Made by a program: the position numbers and the translations under genes
Part shown: positions 53,540-62,189 of the stretch, piece after piece
Layout of the letters: every line of letters begins with the position of its first letter
How positions within the stretch are numbered: position 1 is the stretch's first letter
Assembly (NCBI RefSeq): GCF_022682305.1
Contig: NZ_CP093531.1
Coordinates: 1-64,000 of the forward strand
Source of the DNA: Shinella zoogloeoides
GTDB lineage: Bacteria; Pseudomonadota; Alphaproteobacteria; Rhizobiales; Rhizobiaceae
Length of the DNA stretch: 64,000 bases
Reading direction: 5' to 3'
The notes under the pieces: model-generated
Told to the model about the DNA's origin: nothing
Seen by the model: only the letters and a program-made list of their open reading frames with translations
Database searches by the model: none

Positions 53540-54565
53540 TCAGGATTTCGCCGGCGTCTTCGGCCCGCCGGCACGCAGGAACAACGGGCGCTGCTTGAGG
53601 CTGTCGATGGCGACGGCAAGGATGATCACCACGCCCTTGATGAGAAGCTGGGTGAAGAACTGCACGTTGAGCAGGATAAGGCCGGTGCTCAAAACGCCGA
53701 GGATGACCGAGCCGATCAGCGTGCCGACGATGCGCCCGCGCCCGCCTGCAAGGCTGGTGCCGCCGAGCACGACGGCGGCGATGGCATCGAGTTCGTATCC
53801 CGTACCCGCCGTCGGTTGGGCCGAGATGACACGAGCGGCGAAGATCACGCCGGCGAGCCCCGCGCAGGCGCCGGCCAGCACATAGACGGACGTGATGACC
53901 CGCTTGACCCTGACGCCGGCGAGCTTCGCCGCCTCCGCATTGCCGCCGACGGCATAGACGTGCCGGCCATAGCGCGTGCGTTCCAGCACGAACCAGATCA
54001 CCGCATAGACAACCACCATGACGATGACGGGAACCGGGATGGGGCCGACATAGCCGTTGCCCAGGTCGCGGAAATTGAGGCTGGAGGAGACGATCGGCTG
54101 GCCGTCGGTGATCGTATAGGCAAGGCCGCGCAGGAAGGTCATGGTTCCGAGCGTCACAATGAACGGCGCGAGCGCGAGATAGGCGGTGAGCCAGCCGTTG
54201 ACGAGTCCGCAGAGCGCCCCGACCGCCATGCCGAGCAATACGGCGAGCGGCGCCGGCACGCCGGCAATGGCCGCGATCACCGCGACCACGCCAGATACGG
54301 CGACGGTCGAGCCGACCGACAGATCGATTCCGCCCGTCAGGATGACCACGGTCATGCCCGCCGCGAGGATCGCGTTAATGGAGATCGCGCGGGCGATGTT
54401 CAGGAGGTTATCGACGCGGTTGAAATTCGGGGCGATGATCGCCATAAGCAGGACGAGCGCCACCAGCACCATCAGGATGCCGACGCGGTCCCACCAGCGG
54501 GCAAAGTCGAACGGTTCGCGCGCCGGCTTTGCCGGGGTCATCGCATTGGTCTCTTCGCTGTTCAT
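53540..54565 (-). CDS. Sugar ABC transporter permease (RbsC family)
   Basis: 341 residues with eight to ten hydrophobic segments, among them VGILMVLVALVLLMAIIAPN (~26-45). Family motifs are clear: ARAISINAILAAGMTVVILT, GGIDLSVGSTVAVSGVVAVI, and LGGTSLAGGRGRIVGTLIGS. It forms the membrane channel of a ribose/xylose/allose-type importer. The start overlaps the ATPase stop by four bases, and the unknown protein gene follows. Confidence 0.93.
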   Translation of the reverse strand: MNSEETNAMTPAKPAREPFDFARWWDRVGILMVLVALVLLMAIIAPNFNRVDNLLNIARAISINAILAAGMTVVILTGGIDLSVGSTVAVSGVVAVIAAIAGVPAPLAVLLGMAVGALCGLVNGWLTAYLALAPFIVTLGTMTFLRGLAYTITDGQPIVSSSLNFRDLGNGYVGPIPVPVIVMVVVYAVIWFVLERTRYGRHVYAVGGNAEAAKLAGVRVKRVITSVYVLAGACAGLAGVIFAARVISAQPTAGTGYELDAIAAVVLGGTSLAGGRGRIVGTLIGSVILGVLSTGLILLNVQFFTQLLIKGVVIILAVAIDSLKQRPLFLRAGGPKTPAKS

Positions 54566-56082
54566 GCTTGCTCTCCCATATTTGCTGCGCGCGCCGCCGT
54601 GCCGGTGGCATGCAGCATGACGTCTTCTTCGGAGGTTCGAGATGATTCCAGTTCGGCGACGATGCGACCCTCGCGCATGACGAGCAGGCGGTCGCTGATG
54701 CCGATCGCCTCCGGCAGATCGGAGGAAATGACGAGGATCGCCTTGCCGGCGCGGGCAAGGCCATCGATCTGTTCGTAGATTTCACGCTTGGCGCCGATGT
54801 CGACGCCGCGTGTCGGCTCGTCGAGGATCAGCACGTCGCAATCGCGCAGCAGCCAGCGGGCGAGTGCCGCCTTCTGCTGGTTGCCGCCCGACAGCGCCTT
54901 GACCGGCAGGTCGACGGCATTCAGCCTGAGCCGCAACCGCTCCATCTCGCCGAGCACGGCTGCGCGCCGCTCCCGCCTGCGGATGACGCCTGTCGAGACG
55001 AAACGATCGAGCGAGCTGATGGCGACATTGTCCTCGACGCTGTGGTCGAGGAAGAGGCCCTCTTCCTTGCGGTTTTCCGGCACCATGCCGATGCCGTCGG
55101 CAATCGCCTCGGTCGGATCGGCCGGGGCGCTCACGCGTCCTCCGATCTCGACATGGCCTTGCATGCGCGCATCCGCGCCGAAGATCAGCCGGCCGACCTC
55201 GGTGCGGCCGGAGCCGATGAGGCCCGCCATGCAGACGACCTCGCCGGCATGGACCGTTAGGTCCACCGGACCGACGGCGGCGCCTGCGAGACCTTTCACC
55301 GTCAGCAACGGGCGCCCCGCGACGCGCAGCTCGTGATGATAGAGATCGGCGACCGTGCGGCCGACCATCATGCGCACCACGTCCGCCGGACTGATCTCCT
55401 CGCGCGTCCCCGTGCCGACATAGGTGCCGTCCCGGAAGACGGTGACGCGGTCGGCAAGCCGCCAGACTTCCTCCATGCGGTGGGAGATGTAGATCATGCC
55501 GACGCCGGCCGCCCGCATCTGGTCGATCAGCTTGTAGAGCTCGATCGCCTCGGCGCGCGACAGGGCCGCGGTCGGCTCGTCGAGCACCAGAACGCGGGCA
55601 TTCTCGCCGACGGCGCGGGCGATCTCGACCATCTGCTGCATGCCGACACTGAGCGAGCCGAGCTTGCGGCGCGGATCGATGGAGCAATGGATGCGCGCCA
55701 GCTTGTCGCGCGCGTCCTTTTCCATCAGCGCGCGGTCGAGCATGCCGAAACGGGTCTTGGGCTCACGACCCAGCGCCAGGTTTTCGGCGACCGTCATCTC
55801 CGGCACCGTGTTCAATTCCTGATGGATGATGGCGATGCCGTGCCGGGCGGCATCACGCGGCGAGCGGATATCGACCGCCTGCCCGTCGATGCGGATCGCA
55901 CCGGCATCACGCTCGATATTGCCGGCGAGAATCTTCATCAGCGTCGATTTCCCGGCGCCGTTCTCGCCCATGAGCGCATGGACCTCGCCTGCCCGCAGAT
56001 CGAAGCGCACGTCGTTCAGCGCGAGCGTAGCGCCGAACCGCTTGGAAATGCCTTCAAGGGTCAAAAGGGGATGATGGGACAT
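54562..56082 (-). CDS. Sugar ABC transporter ATPase (RbsA family, two domains)
   Basis: 506 residues with two fused nucleotide-binding domains. Domain 1 has Walker A GENGAGKSTLM (~39-49) and Walker B VLVLDEPTAALS. Domain 2 has the degenerate Walker A typical of RbsA (GLIGSGRTEVGRL), the signature ALSGGNQQKAALARWL and Walker B VLILDEPTRGVD. It powers import through the RbsC-type permease. Preceded by the binding-protein gene (72-base gap). Confidence 0.94.
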   Translation of the reverse strand: MSHHPLLTLEGISKRFGATLALNDVRFDLRAGEVHALMGENGAGKSTLMKILAGNIERDAGAIRIDGQAVDIRSPRDAARHGIAIIHQELNTVPEMTVAENLALGREPKTRFGMLDRALMEKDARDKLARIHCSIDPRRKLGSLSVGMQQMVEIARAVGENARVLVLDEPTAALSRAEAIELYKLIDQMRAAGVGMIYISHRMEEVWRLADRVTVFRDGTYVGTGTREEISPADVVRMMVGRTVADLYHHELRVAGRPLLTVKGLAGAAVGPVDLTVHAGEVVCMAGLIGSGRTEVGRLIFGADARMQGHVEIGGRVSAPADPTEAIADGIGMVPENRKEEGLFLDHSVEDNVAISSLDRFVSTGVIRRRERRAAVLGEMERLRLRLNAVDLPVKALSGGNQQKAALARWLLRDCDVLILDEPTRGVDIGAKREIYEQIDGLARAGKAILVISSDLPEAIGISDRLLVMREGRIVAELESSRTSEEDVMLHATGTAARAANMGEQA

Positions 56083-56154
56083 GTCATCGTGCCTCGTGTG
56101 GGGGGCCGGAAGCGGGGGAGAAATCGCTTCCGGCCGGGCTGAGCGCTTCGCGTC

Positions 56155-57105
56155 TTACCAGCCGGGATATTGGGCGACGTTCTGCCGGTCGACGAGCACG
56201 CTCTCGATCAGGATCGTCTTCTCAGTGGGCGGATTGCCGGCGGCCATGGCTTCCGCCACCTTGACGGCCTGGCGTACCATTTCGGCCGGGTTCTGCGTCG
56301 CCGTGCCGATGAAGGGCGAGCCTTCGCGCTTCAGCTCCTCGACCGCCTCGGGGCTGCCGTCGACGCCCGTCACCTTGATCGTCTCGGCCTTGCCGGCCTG
56401 CTCGACGGCAAGGACCGCGCCCAGCGCCGACGGGTCGTTCATGCCGAAGATGCCGGTGACGTCGGGATTGGCCGTCAGCATGTCGGTGGTGACGGCAAGG
56501 CCCGAGGCGCGGTCGTTCTTGGATGCCTGCTGGCCGACGATCTTGATATCGGGATAGTTCTTGGCGACGTTCTTGCAGCCGGCGATGCGGTCGATGATCG
56601 TCTGGATCGGCGTGCCGTCCACCAGCAGCACCTCGCCCTTGCCGCCCATCTGCTTGAAGAGATAATCGCAGGAACGCTCGCCCGCCTGCACCGCATTGGT
56701 CATGACCACGGCATCGGCGCCCTTGGCCGGGGTATCGACGGCGATGACGATGATGCCGGCTTCCTTGGCGCGCAGGATGGCGGGTTCGATGCCGGCTTCA
56801 TCCACGGCGGAGATGACGATGAGGTTCACGCCCTGCTGGATGAAGGCGTCGATCTGGGTGTTCTGGTTGGCAAGGTCGAGCTGCGCATCCTGCGTGTTGA
56901 CGGTCGCGCCGATCGCCTTGGCCGCATCTTCCGCGCCCTTGGTCATGGCCGAGAAGAACGGGTTGGACATGTCCTGCACCATCAGGCCGATCTTTTCGAT
57001 CTTTTTCGGCGCCTCTTGAGCGGCCGCCGGCTGGGCCAGGAGCAGGCCGCCGAGGGCGAACATCGATACCGTCGCGGCAAGCCGCATATAGGGTTTGAAT
57101 TGCAT
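56155..57105 (-). CDS. Periplasmic sugar-binding protein (RbsB family)
   Basis: 316 residues from ATG 57105 after AGGAAACC. A signal peptide is evident (hydrophobic FALGGLLLAQPAAAQ, cleaved near residue 30), so it is periplasmic. The fold is type I binding protein: KIGLMVQDMSNPFFSAMTKG, then VNLIVISAVDEAGIEPAILR, GIIVIAVDTPAKGADAVVMT and VTGIFGMNDPSALGAVLAVE. First gene of the transporter operon; the LacI-type operator at 57201-57216 lies 95 bases upstream. Confidence 0.92.
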   Translation of the reverse strand: MQFKPYMRLAATVSMFALGGLLLAQPAAAQEAPKKIEKIGLMVQDMSNPFFSAMTKGAEDAAKAIGATVNTQDAQLDLANQNTQIDAFIQQGVNLIVISAVDEAGIEPAILRAKEAGIIVIAVDTPAKGADAVVMTNAVQAGERSCDYLFKQMGGKGEVLLVDGTPIQTIIDRIAGCKNVAKNYPDIKIVGQQASKNDRASGLAVTTDMLTANPDVTGIFGMNDPSALGAVLAVEQAGKAETIKVTGVDGSPEAVEELKREGSPFIGTATQNPAEMVRQAVKVAEAMAAGNPPTEKTILIESVLVDRQNVAQYPGW

Positions 57106-57200
57106 GGTTTCCTCCATTTGATCGTCCGCCGTGATGTGACGGACAGCCTCCTTGACGATCGGATCGCGACGATCACCGCGATTTCATGCGCCGGCGAATC

Positions 57201-57216
57201 ACCTAATCGTTTAGGT
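57201..57216 (-). promoter_or_regulatory. LacI-type operator upstream of transporter operon
   Basis: ACCTAATCGTTTAGGT, a near-palindrome with CCTAA/TTAGG arms. A near-identical site (ACCTAAACATTTAGGT) lies in front of the adjacent LacI-type gene. Position and match support repression of the operon by that regulator. Confidence 0.75.
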
Positions 57217-57255
57217 TGATCGCGGGAATCTTGCCCTTCCCGGCAGGGGAACCGT

Positions 57256-58353
57256 TCAAGCCGCCAGGAAGGATCCTTTCTTGACGACGTCGCCGTCCTG
57301 CGCGACGCATCCGCACGAGCCGCGCAGCGTCAGTTTCGCCGGCACCTGCTGGCGGTGCTCGGGCAGGTAGACCGGGCTCGGGGACTTGCCCTTGCGCTCG
57401 GCCGCCTCCTGTCCCTCGATGATATCGCGCAGCATCATCGCCGCGCGCCGGCCGATTTCCTCGCTCTGCTCGTTGAGCAAGGTGATCGGCGGATCGGTAA
57501 GCGCCGACCAGGCGAACTCGTCATAGGCGACCACGGCCATGTCGTCGGGAATGCGTATCCCACGCTCCCTCAGGAGGCCCATCGCGCCGAGCAGCAGCGG
57601 GTTGTTGCCGGCGATCACCACGCGCGGCAGGCCGGCGCGGCCGTCTAGTTGCCGGGCGAGCGTTTCGCGGGCCGAGGCCGCGTCGTTGGCGGTCTCCAGC
57701 ACGACGAGGTTGACGCCATGCAGGCGCGCCGCCTCGCGAAGGCCGCTCTCGCGCCCGAAGCGCGATGACCATTTCGAGGGATAGACGAGAAACAGCCAGT
57801 CCTTGTAGCCGTGTTCGGCCAGATGCTGCCCCACGACGAGGCTGGCCTCGTGGTTGTTCGTCGTCACGCTCGGAAAATGAGCGGCTTCCGGCGGCGGGGA
57901 CGAGTCGACGAACACGACCGGAATATCCCATTTCGCCAGAAGATCAGTGTGCGCAGGCTGCAGTGTCAACGTGGAAATCACCCCGGCCGTGCGGGATTCG
58001 ATCAGCCGCTGAATCATGCGCGCCTCGAGCCGCGCGTCATAGGCGCCATCCACCGCCACGTCGCCGATGACCACTGTCCATTCGGACGGAGCCAGCGCCT
58101 GCTGGATACCACCCATGAGGTCGAGATAATAGGAGTTGGACGTACTCGCCGTGATGACCGCGACGGAATCCCGCTTGGCACGCCGCAATTCCTGCGCCGC
58201 CCGGTTCACCACATAGCCGAGGTCGCGCGCCGCCTTGAGGATCTGCTCGCGGCTCTGTTCGGAGACGCCATCGCCCCCACTCAAGGCCCGCGACACGGTA
58301 AAGACCGAAAATCCAGTGACGCGACTGATGTCGCGCATCGTCGAACGTGCCAC
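57256..58353 (-). CDS. LacI-family transcriptional regulator
   Basis: 365 residues. I take the GTG at 58353 because GGGAGGATGTA lies just upstream; longer in-frame extensions run into an IS21 end. The DNA-binding domain is TMRDISRVTGFSVFTVSRAL, with LGYVVNRAAQELRRAKRDSV as hinge. The rest is a sugar-binding-like effector domain (DIPVVFVDSSPPPEAAHFPS; DDMAVVAYDEFAWSALTDPP). The C-terminal SCGC motif is unusual. It precedes the transporter operon on the same strand and is flanked by two matching operators, so it most likely controls that operon and itself. Confidence 0.9.
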   Translation of the reverse strand: MARSTMRDISRVTGFSVFTVSRALSGGDGVSEQSREQILKAARDLGYVVNRAAQELRRAKRDSVAVITASTSNSYYLDLMGGIQQALAPSEWTVVIGDVAVDGAYDARLEARMIQRLIESRTAGVISTLTLQPAHTDLLAKWDIPVVFVDSSPPPEAAHFPSVTTNNHEASLVVGQHLAEHGYKDWLFLVYPSKWSSRFGRESGLREAARLHGVNLVVLETANDAASARETLARQLDGRAGLPRVVIAGNNPLLLGAMGLLRERGIRIPDDMAVVAYDEFAWSALTDPPITLLNEQSEEIGRRAAMMLRDIIEGQEAAERKGKSPSPVYLPEHRQQVPAKLTLRGSCGCVAQDGDVVKKGSFLAA

Positions 58354-58374
58354 TACATCCTCCCGGCGCGCCAA

Positions 58375-58390
58375 ACCTAAACATTTAGGT
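58375..58390 (-). promoter_or_regulatory. LacI-type operator upstream of the regulator gene
   Basis: ACCTAAACATTTAGGT, matching the site at 57201-57216 at 13 of 16 positions, 22 bases before the lacI-type start. Suggests autoregulation. Confidence 0.75.
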
Positions 58391-58527
58391 AAAGAACCGT
58401 ACTCCGAGGAAATTGTCAACACAGTGTTTTGATGACTCAATAAATTGTGTGATCCGCACTGCCGCATCACCACCGCCCCGGAAGTCTCAACCTGTGGGAA
58501 TGGTGCCTCCATAAATGACATGTCGGG

Positions 58528-58583
58528 TGTCAACGGCGGAGTAAAAACCGGCCACGGGGCGGAGCAAAAGTCGGCCGTTGACA
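58528..58583. repeat. 56-bp IS21-end remnant with terminal dyad
   Basis: The first ~49 bases equal the right end of the IS21 element at 11771-14275 in inverted orientation (TGTCAACGGCGGAGTAAAAA, then the second repeat GGCGGAGCAAAAGTCGGCC). The unit closes with GCCGTTGACA, the mirror of its TGTCAACGGC start. So both extreme ends of an IS21 copy are present with the middle gone. The same end is what extends the frames of dnaE2 and of the LacI gene. Confidence 0.8.
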
Positions 58584-58819
58584 GCCAGTACTTCATGAAG
58601 GCGAGTCCGGTTCGGCCAGGCGATTATCTTGAGTTCTTTGCCGAGATCGATCTCCTCGGCGCAATGTCGGCCTGCCCTGGCGGCGATTGCTCGGCGGAGC
58701 ATTCATCTGATTCCGCGGCCTGCTATCCGCTGGTCGCTGATATCTACCGGGCAAAGGCTTTGCCCCGGGGATGGAAACAGCCACAGGTGAACGGTTACGA
58801 CCGAAGCCATGGGGTCTAG
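58584..58819 (+). pseudogene. DUF1989 / urea-carboxylase-associated protein, C-terminal fragment
   Basis: Immediately after the IS21 remnant the plus strand encodes QYFMKASPVRPGDYLEFFAE, IDLLGAMSACPGGDCSAEHS and a CYPLVADIYRA-like end. This is the C-terminal pattern of DUF1989 proteins, which are linked to urea carboxylase and allophanate use. The N-terminal part has been removed at the IS junction, so it is a remnant. Fits a nitrogen-compound catabolic setting with the amidase downstream. Confidence 0.6.
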
Positions 58820-59265
58820 AATCAATCGGCAGAGGCTTAGCATGGCAGAAGCGATCTGAGAGAAGCGGTGCGATGAACCCCGCTGAGGCCCGTCTTTGTG
58901 ATGTCGCGGTTGGCCGCCGAGACCCTCGCATCGAGCGTGAACAGGCGCTGGCGGTTATCGATCTGTTTGAGAACAACAGCTTCCTGCCCGTCGGTCACAG
59001 TTCGGCTAGGGTTTCACTCCGCCTTGGATCCCAATGCAGCTGCAAATTGGCGTATAGAAAATTACTCGCCCGCTTTATGGTGGACGCGGACAAGAACCGC
59101 GAGGTAATATAGCAATGCCGCCGCAACCGGATAGCTCTGCGAAACCAATTGAACGACGGCGTTTTTCCGTCTGCGGCATCTTCGCGCGCGACAGGGGCGG
59201 CGGCTTCGCCGCACAGCGCGCCCCTACAGATGGCGGAGCGCCGGAATCAGGGAAGGATATATGAA
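58820..59265. other. Stretch holding a decayed UPF0262 gene
   Basis: No intact gene. Apart from the UPF0262-like remnant at 58873-59112, only a short spacer with the AAGGATATATGAA leader of the next gene is seen. Confidence 0.5.
58873..59112 (+). pseudogene. UPF0262-like gene, decayed
   Basis: From ATG 58873 the frame reads EARLCDVAVGRRDPRIEREQ, then ALAVIDLFENNSFLPVGH, which matches the RLCDV...VEHERAVAIFDLLEEN...PVGH core of UPF0262 proteins from alphaproteobacteria. The second half does not match the family, suggesting a frameshift near residue 45 or a recombined tail. Intact UPF0262 genes are usually chromosomal, so this is probably a transferred fragment. Confidence 0.5.
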
Positions 59266-59478
59266 ATGACCAACGTACGGCCGCAGCCCGGCCCGATGGA
59301 ACAGCGGCTCGCCGAAGTAACCGCCTACCGTCCCACGGACGAGGAACGGCGAATTATCGAAACCTTGCTGGACGTGGCCCGCAGGCCCTTCGGCACCGGC
59401 CGGCCCATCGGCGACGACCCGGCCACGCAGTTCTTTCCGGTGCAGTCGGAAGCCTCTCCTTTCGACCCGGCAGGCTGA
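59266..59478 (+). CDS. Small amidase-associated protein (AtzG-like)
   Basis: 70 residues from ATG 59266 after GGAAGGATATATGAA. It is charged, with a short helix (TDEERRIIETLLDVARRPFG) and a disordered C-terminus. It lies three bases before an amidase gene, the position occupied by AtzG/GatC-like small subunits that stabilise their amidase. The assignment rests mainly on context. Confidence 0.5.
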   Translation: MTNVRPQPGPMEQRLAEVTAYRPTDEERRIIETLLDVARRPFGTGRPIGDDPATQFFPVQSEASPFDPAG

Positions 59479-59481
59479 CCC

Positions 59482-60822
59482 TTGGATACGATTTCCACCC
59501 TTTCGGCGCGGCTCGATTCCCGCGACGTGACTGCAGGCGCACTGCTGGATGCGAGCCTCGACATCATCGCTCGGCAGGACGGCGACATCCGCGCCTTCAT
59601 TTCGATCATGGAAGAGAGCGCCCGCCGACAGGCCCAGGCCGCCGACACGCGCGCGCGAGAAGGCCAGCGCCTCGGCCCGCTCGATGGCATTCCGATCTCG
59701 GTCAAGGATATTGTCGCCACTCGCGATGCCCCCACCACCGCCGGCAGCTCGATTCTCGAGCATCACATGACCGGCGACGATGCACCGCTGATCAAGCGGC
59801 TGGCAGCGGCCGGCGCGGTGATCGTCGGCAAGAACAACATGCATGAATATGCCTTCGGCGTCAGCAGCGCCAACCGGCGTTTCGGCAGCGTCATCAATCC
59901 GCGGGCGCCCGAGTGCATTCCCGGCGGATCGAGCGGCGGCACGGCGGCGGCCATCGCCGCCGGCATGGTGCCGGCCGGCATCGGTTCGGATACCGGCGGG
60001 TCGATCCGCATTCCCGCAGCCTGCTGCGATCTCGTCGGTCTCAAGCCGACCTATGGCCTTATCGATGCCCGCAACACCATTCCGCAGGCATGGTCGCTGG
60101 ATCATTTCGGCCCGATGGCGACCTGTGTCGATGATGTGCGCCTGCTGCTACAGGCCGCGATGGGCGCGCGCCTTGCGGCCGGCACTTCGCAATCGGTGCT
60201 GAAGGGTCTGCGCATCGGCGTGCCACGCCATCTGGTGGAACGCGCCGATGCCGCCACGCTCGCCGGCTTCCTGCGCGCCATGCAGCGGCTGGAGGAGTAT
60301 GGCGCCGTTATCAGGGAGTTCGATTATGCCGATCTGGACGAGGGCTATCGCGCCTGGCTGGTGGTGATGCTGGCGGAATCGGCCGCCTATCATCGTGGCA
60401 ATCTCCGCGATGCCCCTGAAGCCATCGACCCGGCCATTCGCCCCAGTCTCCTGGCCGGCATCTGTCTGAGCGGCTTCGAATATCTCGATGCCCAGCGCTA
60501 TCGCCGGCAATGGTGCGCGCGTCTGTTCGACGACCTGCGCGGCATCGACATCGTCGCCAATCCGACCCTGCCGGTCGCCCCGCCGCTGCGCGATGTCGAA
60601 ACCGTGCAGGCAGGCAGCGGCGAGATGTCGGTGCTCGACGCCATGGTCTGCTACCAGTGGGTGGCCAATCTCAGTGGCTGGCCGTCGATCGCGCTGCCAT
60701 GCGAGCGAAGCGCCGGCATCGCGCCCAGCCTGATGCTCACCGCCCGCCCGCATGCGGAAGCCCTCCTTCTCGATACCGCCCGGGCATTCGAGGATATTCG
60801 CGGTCAAACTGCCGGGAATTGA
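59482..60822 (+). CDS. Amidase-signature-family hydrolase
   Basis: 446 residues from a TTG at 59482. The Ser-cisSer-Lys triad is in place: K75 (PLDGIPISVKDIVA), Ser150/151 in IPGGSSGGTAAA and Ser174 in GSDTGGSIRIP. It hydrolyses an amide; relatives include AtzE (1-carboxybiuret), allophanate and indoleacetamide hydrolases. With the small gene just before it, AtzE-like architecture is the best guess. A terminator hairpin follows eight bases after the stop. Confidence 0.88.
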   Translation: MDTISTLSARLDSRDVTAGALLDASLDIIARQDGDIRAFISIMEESARRQAQAADTRAREGQRLGPLDGIPISVKDIVATRDAPTTAGSSILEHHMTGDDAPLIKRLAAAGAVIVGKNNMHEYAFGVSSANRRFGSVINPRAPECIPGGSSGGTAAAIAAGMVPAGIGSDTGGSIRIPAACCDLVGLKPTYGLIDARNTIPQAWSLDHFGPMATCVDDVRLLLQAAMGARLAAGTSQSVLKGLRIGVPRHLVERADAATLAGFLRAMQRLEEYGAVIREFDYADLDEGYRAWLVVMLAESAAYHRGNLRDAPEAIDPAIRPSLLAGICLSGFEYLDAQRYRRQWCARLFDDLRGIDIVANPTLPVAPPLRDVETVQAGSGEMSVLDAMVCYQWVANLSGWPSIALPCERSAGIAPSLMLTARPHAEALLLDTARAFEDIRGQTAGN

Positions 60823-60829
60823 CGCCGTT

Positions 60830-60860
60830 TTAGCCCCGGTTCACCGGGAGCCGGGGCTAA
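60830..60860 (+). terminator. Terminator-like hairpin after amidase
   Basis: TTAGCCCCGG (60830-60839) pairs with CCGGGGCTAA (60851-60860), a perfect 10-bp stem with an 11-base loop, directly downstream of the amidase stop. No T-run follows. Confidence 0.6.
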
Positions 60861-61055
60861 CACGGCGATCGCGCAAGGCCGACAGGGAACCTTGCGCAAT
60901 CGCCGACGCGGGAAAATTTACGCACAGCAAGCGGTGCCGGAATGGCGGCGTCTGCCGGCTTCTTAGTTGAGAGAGCTGGCTCGGGAAATCTGCACAGCGG
61001 GGATAAGTGGAGTTTCTGCCTGACTTCGGCTTAGATGCCGGGAACAGGAGAGACC

Positions 61056-61367
61056 ATGACGAGACGACCGCGCCGGAACCATAGCCCGGCTTTCAAGGCG
61101 AAGGTGGCACTTGCCGCCATCCGAGGTGAGCAGACGCTGGTGGAGTTGTCCCAGCAGTTCGATGTGCACGCCAACCAGATCAAGCAATGGAAAGACCAGC
61201 TCCTTGAGGGGGCGACAGGTGTGTTCGGCGATGAAACGAAAGCGGAGCCGTCGGGTCCGACCATCGATGTCAAAACGCTGCACGCGAAAATCGGCGAACT
61301 GACACTGGAGAACGATTTTTTATCCGGTGCGCTCGGCAAGGCGGGATTGCTGGGCGGAAAGAAATGA
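61056..61367 (+). CDS. IS3-family OrfA
   Basis: 103 residues after CAGGAGAGACC. It is a standard IS3 OrfA: RRNHSPAFKAKVALAAIRGE, a helix-turn-helix (LVELSQQFDVHANQIKQWKD), and a zipper helix (LHAKIGELTLENDFLSGALG). It overlaps orfB by four bases, as required for programmed or coupled translation. Intact itself, but its partner is truncated. Confidence 0.9.
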   Translation: MTRRPRRNHSPAFKAKVALAAIRGEQTLVELSQQFDVHANQIKQWKDQLLEGATGVFGDETKAEPSGPTIDVKTLHAKIGELTLENDFLSGALGKAGLLGGKK

Positions 61368-62058
61368 TCGACCGCGAGCACAAGCTATCCGTCGTGCGCC
61401 AGGCGAAGCTTCTCGGCTTCAGCCGTGGCAGCGTCTACTATCTGCCTCGTCCGGTGTCTGACGGCGATCTGGCCCTTATGCGCCGGATTGACGAATTGCA
61501 TCTCGACTACCCCTTTGCCGGAAGTCGGATGTTGCAAGGGCTCTTGAGAGGAGAAGGTCTGGAGACCGGGCGGCGACACGTCGCCACGCTGATGAAGAAG
61601 ATGGGCATCGAGGCGATCTACCGCCGCCCGAACACCTCGAAACCAGCGCCAGGGCACAAAATTTATCCCTACCTCCTACGAAAGCTGGCAGTCACTCGGC
61701 CCAATCAGGTGTGGGCAATGGACCTGACCTACATCCCCATGGCGCGGGGATTTGTCTATCTGTGCGCCGTCGTGGACTGGTTCAGCCGGAAGGTCTTGTC
61801 ATGGCGGTTGTCGATCACGATGGAAGCAGCCTTCTGCATCGAGGCGGTGGAGGAGGCACTTGCCCGTCATGGCAGGCCGGAAATCTTCAATACCGACCAG
61901 GGATCGCAGTTCACCTCCATCGACTTCACCGCCGTGCTGAAGAGGTCACAGATCGCCATCTCGATGGATGGCAAGGGTGCGTGGCGAGACAATGTCTTCG
62001 TCGAGCGGCTCTGGCGTTCGATCAAATACGAGGAAGTCTACCTCCATGCCTGTCATCA
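61364..62058 (+). pseudogene. IS3-family transposase OrfB, 3'-truncated
   Basis: About 230 family-matching residues: KLLGFSRGSVYYLPRPVS, RPNQVWAMDLTYIPMARGFV with first Asp, EIFNTDQGSQFTSIDFTAVL with second Asp, and DNVFVERLWRSIKYEEVYLH with Glu. The last ~40 residues of the family are missing; after LHA the frame enters unrelated DNA and then IS21 sequence, giving a long chimeric frame to 62983. The transposase is probably inactive. Confidence 0.85.
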
Positions 62059-62189
62059 CCGGATCAATACTCCCCAAAAGCACCGTTTGAATCTTCCCCA
62101 GTTTGAGTGCGCCGCCGGTCTTCCGGGGCGCGCCCCGGAAGACCGGCGGCGCGGCATCGCCAATACTCCTCCCGATGGTCGGGAGGGGA

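Noticed and set aside
52158..53885. A 575-residue plus-strand frame opposite the unknown protein and permease
   Set aside because: The minus-strand genes are better supported (ribosome sites, operon spacing, permease motifs); the long opposite frame is a GC artefact.
56170..57219. A 349-residue plus-strand frame opposite the binding protein
   Set aside because: The binding protein has a signal peptide and family motifs; the opposite frame is low-complexity Asp/Gly/Arg.
57256..58596. A longer LacI-type protein starting at 58596
   Set aside because: The extension translates IS21-end sequence ([16 protein letters not shown]) and crosses the operator; the GTG at 58353 has a ribosome site.
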